In this document: positions 9,037 to 18,035 of the stretch, in pieces
Layout: each line of letters opens with the position of its first letter
Numbering within the stretch: position 1 is the first letter of the stretch
DNA from: an uncultured Alteromonadaceae bacterium
GTDB lineage: Bacteria; Pseudomonadota; Gammaproteobacteria; Enterobacterales; Alteromonadaceae
Direction: 5' to 3'
DNA: 64,000 nucleotides
NCBI GenBank assembly: GCA_947503265.1
Contig: CANNDC010000001.1
Span: 489,435-553,434, forward strand
Program-made: the position numbers and the translations under genes
Notes under the pieces: model-generated
The model's input: the letters and a program-made list of their open reading frames with translations, nothing else
Databases searched by the model: none
What the model was told of the DNA's origin: nothing

Positions 9037-10008
9037 ATGAAAATAATCCAAATAACAAGAAGCAAGACTGAATTTCAGCAAACCGTTGAGGAACAAGAGC
9101 TGGTGCTTCAGCTTGGTCGAGAACTTGAGGGTGAAAGCATTCTCGAGATCATCGAGTTGCAAGCAGGCCTTTTCAACAATACTTACAGGGTTAAAACCTC
9201 GCAAAATCGCTATATTTTAAAAGTGGCTCCTGTACCGAATGCGGGGGTGTTTTATAACGAGCAATATTTGATGCTGCGCGAAAAATCACTTTCACAACAG
9301 CTTCAAGAAGTAAGCAAACTTATTCCTAGTTACCTGTCTTTTTTCAAGATCGGTAATCGACATGCATTTCTACAATCTTTTGTTGAAGGACGCTTGTGGC
9401 ACGACATTATTGACTCTCTTAGTGATGCTGAAAATACACTTCTATGGCAACAATTAGGGGAGTTTGCCAAAAAACTTCATACAACCAAGGGGAAGCGGTT
9501 TGGTTATCCAGCACCATTTGAACAGTTCAACACCTGGTTTGAATTTATAGCAGACAATGTAGCGGGCATGGTTGAAGATGCACGTCAGCTAGAGGTGTTT
9601 TGCGAAGAGATCGAATCTTACATTGCGTATCTGCCAAAATTAAGAGAAAAGCTTAACGAAGTGACTACACCATGGTTGCAGCACGGAGACTTGTGGCCAA
9701 GAAACGTTATTGTTGACGGGCAGGGCGAGAATATTCATATCACTGCGGTGATAGATGGTGAACGGGCTTTTTGGGGCGATCCTGTTAGCGATTGGGTGCT
9801 CATTTTGTACGATGTGCCAGAAGCATTCTGGCAAGGCTATGGCGAAAACCTGAAGGAGAATAGCGACCCCATTCGTATAGCCATCTACAAAGGTATGTAC
9901 TTTATTCTCAATATATTAGAAGCATCTAGGTTTAATGAATCTGATCACGAACCCAGACAACATCTGTTGCAAGTAAACCGTGAATTGGAAAGTTACTTGG
10001 CGAGTTGA
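9037..10008 (+). CDS. Aminoglycoside phosphotransferase (APH)-fold kinase, substrate unknown
   Basis: 323 residues with a protein-kinase-like fold. An N-lobe contains YRVKTSQNRYILKV with the ATP-binding lysine. The Brenner-type catalytic loop is HGDLWPRNVIV near residue 214, and the metal-binding segment DGERAFWGDP lies about 27 residues later. The family phosphorylates small molecules such as aminoglycosides, choline, homoserine, fructosamine or hydroxyurea, so the sequence does not fix the substrate and resistance should not be assumed. It precedes the arsenic operon by about 140 bp, but that operon has its own promoter, so a functional tie is not evident. Confidence 0.75.
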   Translation: MKIIQITRSKTEFQQTVEEQELVLQLGRELEGESILEIIELQAGLFNNTYRVKTSQNRYILKVAPVPNAGVFYNEQYLMLREKSLSQQLQEVSKLIPSYLSFFKIGNRHAFLQSFVEGRLWHDIIDSLSDAENTLLWQQLGEFAKKLHTTKGKRFGYPAPFEQFNTWFEFIADNVAGMVEDARQLEVFCEEIESYIAYLPKLREKLNEVTTPWLQHGDLWPRNVIVDGQGENIHITAVIDGERAFWGDPVSDWVLILYDVPEAFWQGYGENLKENSDPIRIAIYKGMYFILNILEASRFNESDHEPRQHLLQVNRELESYLAS

Positions 10009-10086
10009 CCAATTTCGTCCATATTCTGTCTCCTCCTTGCGTTTAGCTTGCAAGACTTTTAATTATCCACGCTTTCCAATTAGTTG

Positions 10087-10123
10087 TTGACGGGGTTGTA
10101 TATATATGTGATATTTCACATAT
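10087..10123 (+). promoter_or_regulatory. ars promoter with overlapping ArsR-type operator
   Basis: TTGACG at 10087-10092 and GATATT at 10110-10115 are separated by 17 bp. A perfect 20-bp palindrome at 10104-10123 (arms ATATGTGA and TCACATAT, four-base spacer) covers the -10 element. An ArsR dimer bound here would block polymerase, and release on binding arsenite would open the operon. Confidence 0.65.
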
Positions 10124-10146
10124 GTTTATTTTCATATGTATTACTT

Positions 10147-10482
10147 ATGAATCCTTGCACCTTTTTTAAATGCTTAGCCGACGATACGCGACTCAAATCC
10201 CTTTTACTAATTGGTAAAACGGGTGAAGTCTGCGTATGCGATTTAATGGAAGCATTGGGGCTTGATCAGCCTAAAACGTCTCGCCATTTGGCGCAGTTAC
10301 GCAAATGCGGAATACTTGTGGATGAAAGACGCGGGAAGTGGGTTTTCTACAAATTGCACCCCGAACTTCCCAAATGGGCCAAGGATGTTATTTTCAATGC
10401 CGCCGAGCAAAATGAAACGTATTTTGGTTCAGCTTTGAAAAAGCTAGTAGCTTCGCAATCTTCAACTCTTACTTGCTGCTAA
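10147..10482 (+). CDS. arsR: ArsR-family arsenic-responsive repressor
   Basis: 111 residues from ATG 10147. A longer frame from TTG 10084 is rejected because it would run through the promoter and operator. The winged-helix core includes LDQPKTSRHLAQLRKCGIL (recognition helix) and the beta wing DERRGKWVFYKL. The metalloid-sensing motif CVCDL gives C29 and C31, as in E. coli ArsR (CVCDLC), although the third cysteine is Met here. A C-terminal CC pair is also present. It heads an operon with arsH and acr3 and probably represses itself through the palindrome over its -10 box. Confidence 0.88.
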   Translation: MNPCTFFKCLADDTRLKSLLLIGKTGEVCVCDLMEALGLDQPKTSRHLAQLRKCGILVDERRGKWVFYKLHPELPKWAKDVIFNAAEQNETYFGSALKKLVASQSSTLTCC

Positions 10483-10535
10483 TTTGACGCAAAAAGTGCG
10501 CTTAATGTGGCGCTTATTTATACAGGAACTCACTC

Positions 10536-11255
10536 ATGACCACCCAAGATATCCATATGCCTAACATAGATAGAGACGCGTTAAATGTGCCAAGCATTGA
10601 GAACATGCGACTGAAAACCTCGGCACACAAACCTAGAATATTACTTTTATATGGTTCATTGAGAGAGCGCTCGTTTAGCCGTTTAGCAATTGAGGAAAGT
10701 GCCCGCTTGTTAACTGCGTTTGGTGCTGAAACACGCATTTTTGATCCACATGGTTTACCACAGCCTGACACAGAAGATGATACTCATCCAAAAGTCAAAG
10801 AGCTACGCGAGTTGATGGTATGGTCAGAAGGGCAAGTGTGGTGCTCACCAGAGCGACATGGTGCCATGACTGGCATACTCAAAAGCCAAATTGATTGGGT
10901 ACCTCTTAATATGGGGGGCGTGCGTCCAACACAGGGAAAAACCCTAGCTATCATGCAAGTTTGTGGTGGTTCGCAATCATTCAATGCCATCAATCAAATG
11001 CGTGTACTCGGACGATGGATGAGGATGGTCACCATTCCTAATCAGTCGTCGGTTGCTAAAGCGTTTTTAGAATTTGATGAAGAAGGGCGAATGAAACCAT
11101 CCCCGTACTACAATCGCATCGTCGATGTGATGGAAGAGCTAATGAAATTTACTTTGTTGCTACGTGACAACAAAGACTATTTTGTTGACCGCTATTCTGA
11201 GCGGGTAGAAACGGCTGAGCAAGTTAGCCAGCGCGTAAATCAAAAATCATTATAA
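10536..11255 (+). CDS. arsH: ArsH NADPH-dependent FMN reductase
   Basis: 239 residues of the flavodoxin-like NADPH:FMN reductase family. The FMN phosphate loop is [13 protein letters not shown] near residue 35. The ArsH-specific segments [11 protein letters not shown] and [15 protein letters not shown] are present. Characterised ArsH proteins oxidise trivalent methyl- or aromatic arsenicals to less toxic pentavalent forms and can also reduce quinones or azo compounds. It lies 53 bp after arsR and its stop codon is followed at once by the ribosome site of acr3, which indicates one transcript. No arsC arsenate reductase lies in the window. Confidence 0.9.
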   Translation: MTTQDIHMPNIDRDALNVPSIENMRLKTSAHKPRILLLYGSLRERSFSRLAIEESARLLTAFGAETRIFDPHGLPQPDTEDDTHPKVKELRELMVWSEGQVWCSPERHGAMTGILKSQIDWVPLNMGGVRPTQGKTLAIMQVCGGSQSFNAINQMRVLGRWMRMVTIPNQSSVAKAFLEFDEEGRMKPSPYYNRIVDVMEELMKFTLLLRDNKDYFVDRYSERVETAEQVSQRVNQKSL

Positions 11256-11265
11256 GGAGTTGATG

Positions 11266-12282
11266 ATGGGTTTATTCGAACGATTCTTGTCAGTTTGGGT
11301 TGGTCTTGCCATTGTCATTGGCATTATTGCGGGTACTTATGTACCCAGTGCTTTCGCTGTTATCGCCACCCTAGAATTTGCCCATGTGAATATTGTCATC
11401 GCCGTTTTAATTTGGTTGATGATTTACCCGATGATGGTGCAAATCGATTTTTCATCAATAAAAGATGTAGGCAAAAAGCCAAAAGGCATAGTGCTCACTG
11501 TGATAATAAATTGGTTGATCAAACCGTTTTCCATGGCATTTCTGGGGTGGTTGTTCTTCAAAGTTTTATTTGCAGACTGGGTTGACCCAGAGACCGCTAC
11601 CGAATATATCGCAGGAATGATTTTACTTGGCGTAGCGCCCTGCACTGCTATGGTATTTGTATGGAGCCAAATGACTAAAGGCGATGCTAATTATACCCTA
11701 GTTCAGGTGTCCATTAACGATATCATCATGATCTTTGCCTTCGCGCCAATTGCAGGCTTATTGCTTGGTGTGACTGATATTACCGTTCCATGGGACACTT
11801 TGTTATTGTCAGTGCTGCTGTACGTTTTGGTGCCTTTAATCGCGGGAGCAATTACTCGCAAGAAATTAAACAAGGGTGGCCAACATTCAAAAATTGACAG
11901 GTTTCTTGCTGTGATGAAGCCCTGGTCTATCGTAGGTTTACTTGCGACCGTTGCATTATTATTTGGATTCCAAGCCGACACCATATTAACCAAACCCGAA
12001 GCGATTGTGTTGATTGCTATCCCTTTGCTGATTCAAACTTATGGCATTTTTGCGATTGCCTATTGGCTGGCGAAGCGGGTGAAGCTTCCTCACAATGTAG
12101 CTGCTCCTGCGTGTATGATTGGTACCTCCAACTTTTTTGAACTCGCTGTCGCGGTTGCTATCTCGCTATTTGGTCTACATTCAGGTGCAGCCCTTGCGAC
12201 AGTTGTTGGCGTATTGGTTGAAGTACCCGTAATGCTTTCGCTTGTGTGGTTTGCTAACCGAACGAGGCATTGGTTTGATTAA
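11266..12282 (+). CDS. acr3: ACR3-type arsenite efflux permease
   Basis: 338 residues. In-frame TTG 11260, ATG 11263 and ATG 11266 all exist; the last has the best spacing (six bases) to AAGGAG at 11254-11259. About ten hydrophobic membrane segments are visible. The conserved cysteine needed for As(III) transport in ACR3 proteins is C126 in [10 protein letters not shown], and [10 protein letters not shown] matches another family block. It expels arsenite using the proton motive force across the inner membrane. Together with arsR and arsH it forms a compact inorganic and organic arsenic resistance operon. Confidence 0.9.
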   Translation: MGLFERFLSVWVGLAIVIGIIAGTYVPSAFAVIATLEFAHVNIVIAVLIWLMIYPMMVQIDFSSIKDVGKKPKGIVLTVIINWLIKPFSMAFLGWLFFKVLFADWVDPETATEYIAGMILLGVAPCTAMVFVWSQMTKGDANYTLVQVSINDIIMIFAFAPIAGLLLGVTDITVPWDTLLLSVLLYVLVPLIAGAITRKKLNKGGQHSKIDRFLAVMKPWSIVGLLATVALLFGFQADTILTKPEAIVLIAIPLLIQTYGIFAIAYWLAKRVKLPHNVAAPACMIGTSNFFELAVAVAISLFGLHSGAALATVVGVLVEVPVMLSLVWFANRTRHWFD

Positions 12283-12443
12283 GCAATGAACCTAATCAAT
12301 TGAATCTCTACTTCCAACATCAAGGTTCAGCAGCGAACTTGTAATGGTCATATTTTATTTTTTTCAATTACGAATTTACGTATTAAGTTATTTTCGTGTT
12401 GCTGTTCCTGTTAACCTATTCCAAAAGATTAGGTTGGGATTGT

Positions 12444-14384
12444 ATGAAATACTATTTTCTAAACATTCGTCTCATGGTGTTTATATCCGCATGGATTGTT
12501 CTTTCAGGTTGCGGCAGCAGCTCCGATTCTGGTTCGGTATCCCCACCAATTTCAAACCCGTCACCCGTTGCGCCGCCAGTGACTCCAAGTCCAGCACCGA
12601 CGAATACGACACCTCCGGTTGTAGATTCAATACCTCAAGGAGGGGAGTTAATTATTTCCAGCAATACATCACAATCCTTAAACATTGTTGGTGGTGCGGT
12701 CGATTCCAATAACACGATCGATGTTTCTCATCCTGAATTTGATTCTGCGATTGAGATTAGTATTGCCAATCCTTCGGGAGCGTTTTGGCAAAGTCAGGTG
12801 CTTTTCCCCAATACTCAGGCAGTAGCGAAAGATGATGTGTTGCTCATTCGCTTGTTTTTCAGAACCACCCAAACTCTCTATGAAAGCGGAAATGGGTTTT
12901 TTACCGTATTTATGGAAGGGCCTGCTCCAAGCTACACAAAATACGTAGAGCGCGAGATAAGTAGCGACTCCGAGTGGGTAGAATATTTGATACCGTTGCA
13001 AGCGGGGCTTGATTTCGATGCCGGTGGTTTCCCGCTAAGGTTTGGTGTAGGGGCAGGTGACAGAGCCCAAACGATACAGGTCGCTAAAGTCGAAGTGTAC
13101 AATTATAAGCAAAGTCTAACATTGGATGAGTTGCCTGAATCTGAACTCACCTATGCGGGGCGAGAAAGCGATGCGTCTTGGCGAGAAGCTGCAGCACAGC
13201 GAATTGAACAATTCCGCAAGGCAGATTTTACCATCGAAGTCAGAAATGCAGCTAATCAACCAGTAAGCAACGCAGATGTAGAGGTGAAATTTGTCAAACA
13301 TGCCTATCATTTCGGTTCAGTTATCGCGTCGGGGATTTTAATGGGTAGTTCCCCAGATAGTGAAACTTATCGGCAGACCTTGAAAAAGTTCTTCAATCAG
13401 TCTGGTACTGAAAACGACCTAAAATGGCCTGCATGGATAGGAGAGTGGGGGCAAGATTTCAATCAAGCTCAAACAATAGAGGCACTAACATGGTTGAAAG
13501 ATAACGATTTTTATACCCGTGGACATGTGTTGGTTTGGCCATCGAAACGCAATCTCCCGAGCGCGATACAACACTTCTTACCTGAAGATCCTGCTAACGC
13601 TGATAGTGCTGTGCTCAATTCAGTCTCTGCTCATATCGACGACATTACGTCTAAAACTGAGGCTTTACTCGATGAGTGGGATGTATTGAATGAACCTTTT
13701 GACAATCATTACTTAATGGATGCATTTGGCGATGAAGTGATGCTTGATTGGTTCAATAGAGCGAGAGAAAACCTGCCCAATCATAAACTTTACATTAATG
13801 ATTATTCAATTTTATCGGGTGGTGGTAAGAACATTGTTCATCAGCAACATTATCAGGACACAATTCAATACTTAGTAGATAACAATGCACCTATCGATGG
13901 TATTGGTTTGCAATCACATTTTGGTGAAGTACCTACCGATATCGATACTGTGTATGCCCTTGTTGAGCGCTTTCATCAAGCATTTCCTAATGCTGCGATT
14001 AGGGCAACCGAATTTGATATCAATACCAGAGATCAAGCGCTTCAAGCTGATTATACCCGCGACTTTTTGACCATCATGTTCAGTCATCCTGCGACAGTAG
14101 GTGTGCAAGTATGGGGTTTTTGGGAAGGAAGAGGCTGGTTACCTAATGCATCTATGTTTACCCTTGACTGGACAGAGAAACCCAACGCTATCGCTTGGTA
14201 CAATTTAATCTATCGAGATTGGTGGAACGACTTTTCTGGAAAAACATCAAATCAAGGCGACTATTCAAGTCGTGGATTTTTGGGAGATTATCAAGTCACT
14301 GTTTCGGTTGATGGTGTGACTCGCGTATCAAATTTTGTTGTTTCAAAAGACAGTAACAATAGATTAACTGTCATTATCAACTAA
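12444..14384 (+). CDS. GH10 endo-xylanase, lipoprotein with N-terminal carbohydrate-binding-like domain
   Basis: 646 residues from ATG 12444. An upstream in-frame ATG at 12396 would mask the signal. The lipobox LSGC places the lipidated cysteine at residue 23, followed by a Ser/Pro/Thr-rich linker to about 60. Residues 70-220 form a beta-rich module resembling the CBM often fused to GH10 enzymes. The GH10 barrel then follows, with acid/base E417 in WDVLNEP and nucleophile E523 in RATEFDIN. The enzyme cuts internal beta-1,4-xylosyl bonds, probably tethered on the outer membrane. A downstream hairpin at 14460-14493 may end the transcript. The GH43 enzyme about 4 kb away is a natural partner. 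Confidence 0.9.
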   Translation: MKYYFLNIRLMVFISAWIVLSGCGSSSDSGSVSPPISNPSPVAPPVTPSPAPTNTTPPVVDSIPQGGELIISSNTSQSLNIVGGAVDSNNTIDVSHPEFDSAIEISIANPSGAFWQSQVLFPNTQAVAKDDVLLIRLFFRTTQTLYESGNGFFTVFMEGPAPSYTKYVEREISSDSEWVEYLIPLQAGLDFDAGGFPLRFGVGAGDRAQTIQVAKVEVYNYKQSLTLDELPESELTYAGRESDASWREAAAQRIEQFRKADFTIEVRNAANQPVSNADVEVKFVKHAYHFGSVIASGILMGSSPDSETYRQTLKKFFNQSGTENDLKWPAWIGEWGQDFNQAQTIEALTWLKDNDFYTRGHVLVWPSKRNLPSAIQHFLPEDPANADSAVLNSVSAHIDDITSKTEALLDEWDVLNEPFDNHYLMDAFGDEVMLDWFNRARENLPNHKLYINDYSILSGGGKNIVHQQHYQDTIQYLVDNNAPIDGIGLQSHFGEVPTDIDTVYALVERFHQAFPNAAIRATEFDINTRDQALQADYTRDFLTIMFSHPATVGVQVWGFWEGRGWLPNASMFTLDWTEKPNAIAWYNLIYRDWWNDFSGKTSNQGDYSSRGFLGDYQVTVSVDGVTRVSNFVVSKDSNNRLTVIIN

Positions 14385-14459
14385 GCGCTGTTGAATTTCG
14401 CTGCAAAAATATACAGCAAAGGTCAACAGACCCTAGTTCCCCAATATTCTATACCCACT

Positions 14460-14493
14460 CCCTATGAATTATATTTCAATATTTTTCATAGGG
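14460..14493 (+). terminator. Hairpin after the GH10 gene
   Basis: Perfect 9-bp arms CCCTATGAA and TTCATAGGG enclose a 16-base AT-rich loop, 75 bp after the xylanase stop. The following TTAGCAATTTTG is only moderately U-rich, so termination is plausible but not strong. Confidence 0.4.
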
Positions 14494-14546
14494 TTAGCAA
14501 TTTTGTATCCCGCCACGCCACAAATAATCGATTAAAAAACTAGCAA

Positions 14547-14576
14547 ACTGTGTATATCTGTATATACTGTGTATAT
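14547..14576 (+). promoter_or_regulatory. Direct-repeat operator before the GntR-ABC operon
   Basis: ACTGTGTATAT occurs at 14547-14557 and again at 14566-14576, a 19-bp spacing. Within it lies TATAC-TGT-GTATA (14563-14575). Sites of this kind upstream of YtrA-type GntR genes are commonly autoregulatory. The stretch ends 25 bp before the regulator start, so it probably overlaps the promoter. Confidence 0.5.
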
Positions 14577-14601
14577 TCAATATGCACAGTGAAGGCATTT
14601 A

Positions 14602-14982
14602 ATGACGATTAAATTGTTTCTTTCGCAAACAGACAGCAGGCCTATGTACCTGCAAATTATGGCGCAGATAAAGCAAAAAATAGCTGTTGGAGATTGGCAA
14701 CCTGGGTTTCATTTGCCCTCTATCCGAGAATTGGCCGCAGTTTCAGGGGTCAGCGTAATAACGGTTAAACGTTCTTACTCTGAACTCGAAAGCGAAGGCA
14801 TTATTTATACACAGCAAGGAAAAGGTTCTTTTGTCGCGCAGAAAAAAGAAATTCAGTCAGATTTGTTATTGATTGAATTGGATGAAAAGTTGGATGAAGC
14901 AATCTCAATATCGCAACAACTTGAACTGGATAATGAACAAGTTGTTGCCAGATTGAAGGACAAATTAGAGTCAGGAACTTAG
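14602..14982 (+). CDS. GntR-family regulator, YtrA subfamily
   Basis: 126 residues. The N-terminal winged helix includes PMYLQIMAQIKQKIAVGDW, the canonical LPSIRELA turn and VITVKRSYSELESEGI. The C-terminal tail after residue 80 is a short helical, acidic dimerisation segment with no ligand-binding domain, which defines the YtrA subfamily. Such proteins repress neighbouring ABC transporter genes and often respond to cell-envelope stress or antibiotics. It is followed after two bases by the ATPase gene, so the three genes form one operon probably controlled by the repeat at 14547-14576. Confidence 0.85.
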   Translation: MTIKLFLSQTDSRPMYLQIMAQIKQKIAVGDWQPGFHLPSIRELAAVSGVSVITVKRSYSELESEGIIYTQQGKGSFVAQKKEIQSDLLLIELDEKLDEAISISQQLELDNEQVVARLKDKLESGT

Positions 14983-14984
14983 TT

Positions 14985-15917
14985 ATGAACGATTTTGCAA
15001 TTCATTTGGAAAATGTCAGCAAGAAATTCAATTATTTCGAGCTAAACAAGATCAACTTGTCTTTACCTAAAGGACAAATTATGGGTTTTGTGGGCGCCAA
15101 TGGCGCTGGCAAGTCAACCACTATCAGAATCATCATGGGCTTGATGAAAGCTGATACCGGTAGCGTGTCGGTAATGGATCAATACATGCCCGAAAGACAA
15201 ACTCAAATTAAACATAACTTGGGTTTTACCTCTGAAGAAATGAGGCTGTATGGCGGGAAAGATTTGAGTTGGCATATTAACTTTATAAAATCTATTTATC
15301 CTAGCTGGGATGACCGCTATGCCGCTGAGTTAGTCGAGCGGTTTGGCCTTAATCTTGAACAAAAGATCAAACAGTTTTCCAAAGGGCAGCATATCAAAGC
15401 TCAGTTGCTGTTGGTGCTTGCACGCAAGCCAAAGTTGCTGGTTTTGGATGAACCGACAACAGGACTGGATCCCGTCGCTCGACAGGAAGTAAATGCAGAA
15501 CTTGCTCAAATCTTAAGAGATGAAGAACGAACCGTGCTGTTTTCATCGCACAATACCGCTGACGTTGAAAAGATTTCAGATCAAATTGCGTTCATCGATA
15601 GGGGACGAATGATTGATTGCCAAGATAAAGAATCTTTCTTGGAAAATTGGCGAAAATTGCAACTTGAAATACCAACAGATATTCAAACGATTGAGAAAGG
15701 TGCATTCGAAGACAACTTTATGCAAATTGAAAGGCAAGGAAGTATGGCTGCGTTAGTTTGCCGAAATTATGGTCCTGAAATCGTAGAGTATTTGTCTAAG
15801 CAAAATATAAAAGCGCATGCTATCGATAGCATGACATTGGAAGAAATATTTCTCGCAAACGTTAACTACCAACGATATGGGTTTAATCAACAGCAAGGTA
15901 ATGGGGGAGAAGTATGA
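14985..15917 (+). CDS. ABC transporter ATP-binding protein
   Basis: 310 residues. Walker A is GANGAGKSTT, the signature is FSKGQHIKAQ (LSGGQ-like with Lys), and Walker B is LLVLDEPTTGLDP, with the H-loop in SSHNTADVEK. The domain after residue 220 is a C-terminal extension typical of drug and bacteriocin exporters of the CcmA type. Its stop overlaps the start of the permease by four bases. Together with the GntR regulator this resembles the B. subtilis ytr-type export systems. The substrate is unknown. Confidence 0.88.
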   Translation: MNDFAIHLENVSKKFNYFELNKINLSLPKGQIMGFVGANGAGKSTTIRIIMGLMKADTGSVSVMDQYMPERQTQIKHNLGFTSEEMRLYGGKDLSWHINFIKSIYPSWDDRYAAELVERFGLNLEQKIKQFSKGQHIKAQLLLVLARKPKLLVLDEPTTGLDPVARQEVNAELAQILRDEERTVLFSSHNTADVEKISDQIAFIDRGRMIDCQDKESFLENWRKLQLEIPTDIQTIEKGAFEDNFMQIERQGSMAALVCRNYGPEIVEYLSKQNIKAHAIDSMTLEEIFLANVNYQRYGFNQQQGNGGEV

Positions 15918-16585
15918 ACACTTTTATGGTCAATAAGTTGATCCAAAAAGATTGGCAACTTTATCGTTTGTTCATTTTAATTTATACGCTATTGGGAATC
16001 ACAGCTAGTGGATTGTTGTTGATTCCAGCCACCTTTGCTTTTCATGCAGGTATCGTAATATTGGTAACGGTTTTGATAGGTGCAAGCGCGCACATTTGTA
16101 TTTCTTCGGTTGTCGTTGAGAAAAAAGAATTTCAACTTTCGTTTTTAATGGGGCTACCCATCAAACCCTTGGATTATGCGCTTTCCAAGTTGCTAGGGGG
16201 ATTGTTTATTTACGGAGTATGTTGGTTAAGTGTGATCGTTTTTACGGCCGCCATAATTTTAGTGACCGATCTTCCCAATGGCATGCTTCCCTTACTGCTT
16301 CTTTGCGCCGTAGAACTTTTTCTGGCAACGGCGATATTACTGGGTATCGGGGTGGTTACTGGGTCAGAGCCGGCCACTATCATCTGTTTGGTTTTGCTGA
16401 ATTTACTGTTTAATTTGTTTATGTTCTCTGTCGCTGGGCTTTCTGAAATAAATCAATATCTTTGGACTGCAACAGCTGTTTTTAACTCAACGTTTTGGTG
16501 GATTATCGTTGCTGAAATATCGCTTCTTGTGATCGTATTGGCACTATCAATTTACATCAAATCTCGACAACGGTGCTTTTTGTAG
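15914..16585 (+). CDS. ABC transporter permease
   Basis: 223 residues with six hydrophobic segments and no large extracytoplasmic domain, consistent with an ABC-2-type permease half. The start overlaps the ATPase stop in an ATGA arrangement, a sign of translational coupling. Codon usage and composition look like those of the neighbours. The sequence gives no clue to the exported compound. It would pair with the preceding ATPase as a dimer of dimers in the inner membrane. Confidence 0.8.
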   Translation: MNTFMVNKLIQKDWQLYRLFILIYTLLGITASGLLLIPATFAFHAGIVILVTVLIGASAHICISSVVVEKKEFQLSFLMGLPIKPLDYALSKLLGGLFIYGVCWLSVIVFTAAIILVTDLPNGMLPLLLLCAVELFLATAILLGIGVVTGSEPATIICLVLLNLLFNLFMFSVAGLSEINQYLWTATAVFNSTFWWIIVAEISLLVIVLALSIYIKSRQRCFL

Positions 16586-16662
16586 CTGAATTTTAAGGTC
16601 TAACAATAGACCCGCGTTACTAGCACACATCTTTTAACTCTTAAATTTTATAGGTACTCATT

Positions 16663-17823
16663 ATGGGTAGGGATAATCGTGTCCACTACATGGACAATCT
16701 GCGCGCATTTGCAATGTTGCTCGGTATATTTTTTCATGCTGCTTTGGCGTATAGCCCCATGCTCAGTCAAATTTGGTTAACAGCAGATCCGCAAAACTCT
16801 GTGGTAGTCGACTATCTAGCATATTTTAGTCATACCTTCAGAATGCCACTTTTCTTCGTAATCGCAGGTTATTTTGCCGCGCTATTGACAGAAAAGCGTG
16901 GGCTGCCAGCAATGGCCAAAAACCGTCTAGTTCGCATAGCGGTTCCGTTTATTCTGTTTTTACCACTGATATTTGCCGCTTTTGCTATTTTATTCGGGTG
17001 GGCTCTAGAGGCAGTGCAACATAAATCACCAATGTTGAACATCATTTCATTTATGATGCAAAATCCTGACGCGCCAAAGCCGCCTATTACAACGACGCAT
17101 CTATGGTTTCTTTACCAACTGATCTTCTTTTATATATTGGCATGTGTGTGCAGCAAATTTTTGAAATTAGATTGGTTCAATCGAATCACTCGTTCCCCCA
17201 TTGTCTTTTTAAGCTTGGCTCCAATGTGTTTGGTACCAGCTTTGATGACCCAATTTGCACCTACACCAGCTCCTGAACAATTTATGCCACAGTTATGGGT
17301 GTTTGGATTTCATGGGTTATTTTTCGCTTTCGGTTGGGGCATGTTCCGCCACGAAGGATTTCTAGATCGGTTAAAACCATATGTTTTACCACTTTTACTC
17401 GTCTCAATAGGGGCTTACAGCTATTTTTACTATTTGTTACCAGATGTGGTTTCAGTGGAGGAAGCAATGACATCCGCTCTCACTAGCCCTGAAATTGACG
17501 CCAATAATTTCCTAATCAGTGCGTTACAAGCCTATATAGGTGTATTTATGACGCTGTTTTGCTTGGTTTTTGGTAAAAACTTCCTTAATAGCTATAGTAA
17601 AACGAGCAGGCTGATCGCAGATTCTTCTTACTGGATTTACATTATCCATTTGCCTGTGTTGTGGTTCATTCAGTTCATATTACTTGATAGACAATGGTCA
17701 CTCTGGGTCGAGTTTTTAATTAGTTCAGTAGGCACGATCGCCATCGGGTTCGTCACTTATTTAATACTGGTAAGGTGGACACCGCTGGGCTGGTTGCTCA
17801 ACGGCAGAAAGACTAAATCATAA
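16663..17823 (+). CDS. Acyltransferase-3 family membrane protein
   Basis: 386 residues with about ten membrane helices. The N-terminal block MDNLRAFAMLLGIFFHAALAY contains the conserved catalytic His of acyltransferase-3 (OafA/OpgC-like) proteins, and R in the FRMPLFFVIAGY segment is also family-typical. Members transfer acyl groups to sugars or glucans at the cytoplasmic membrane. It follows the ABC operon by 77 bp and could be co-transcribed or independent. A hairpin follows at 17839-17869. The exact acceptor cannot be named. Confidence 0.78.
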   Translation: MGRDNRVHYMDNLRAFAMLLGIFFHAALAYSPMLSQIWLTADPQNSVVVDYLAYFSHTFRMPLFFVIAGYFAALLTEKRGLPAMAKNRLVRIAVPFILFLPLIFAAFAILFGWALEAVQHKSPMLNIISFMMQNPDAPKPPITTTHLWFLYQLIFFYILACVCSKFLKLDWFNRITRSPIVFLSLAPMCLVPALMTQFAPTPAPEQFMPQLWVFGFHGLFFAFGWGMFRHEGFLDRLKPYVLPLLLVSIGAYSYFYYLLPDVVSVEEAMTSALTSPEIDANNFLISALQAYIGVFMTLFCLVFGKNFLNSYSKTSRLIADSSYWIYIIHLPVLWFIQFILLDRQWSLWVEFLISSVGTIAIGFVTYLILVRWTPLGWLLNGRKTKS

Positions 17824-17838
17824 CGCTAACAAATGTGT

Positions 17839-17869
17839 ATCAGCATCATGATAGAAATATGATGCTGAT
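17839..17869 (+). terminator. Hairpin after the acyltransferase gene
   Basis: Perfect 11-bp arms ATCAGCATCAT and ATGATGCTGAT with a nine-base loop begin 15 bp after the stop. No immediate U-tract follows, so it may be a Rho-assisted or bidirectional end rather than a classic intrinsic terminator. Confidence 0.5.
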
Positions 17870-18035
17870 TATGCGGCCTAGGCTTTTTCAGGCTGACTTG
17901 CAACCAATTTACTTTGCAAAGCTTTGAGCTACGACTATTAACAATTACCGATAGCGCTACTTAAAGTCCTTAATCTTATTTTCTAGTTTGTCTCATTTAG
18001 CGCAAATGCATTAGATACCGAGGCGGAAATACAGA

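Noticed and set aside
9037..10008. Aminoglycoside resistance gene
   Set aside because: Only the general APH fold is shown; chromosomal relatives act on many other substrates, and nothing mobile is near.
10084..10146. N-terminal extension of ArsR from TTG
   Set aside because: It would translate the -35, -10 and operator region; the family begins at MNPCTFFK.
12275..12299. TTGATTA/TAATCAA hairpin at the end of acr3 as terminator
   Set aside because: The stem is A+T-only apart from one pair, and no U-tract follows.
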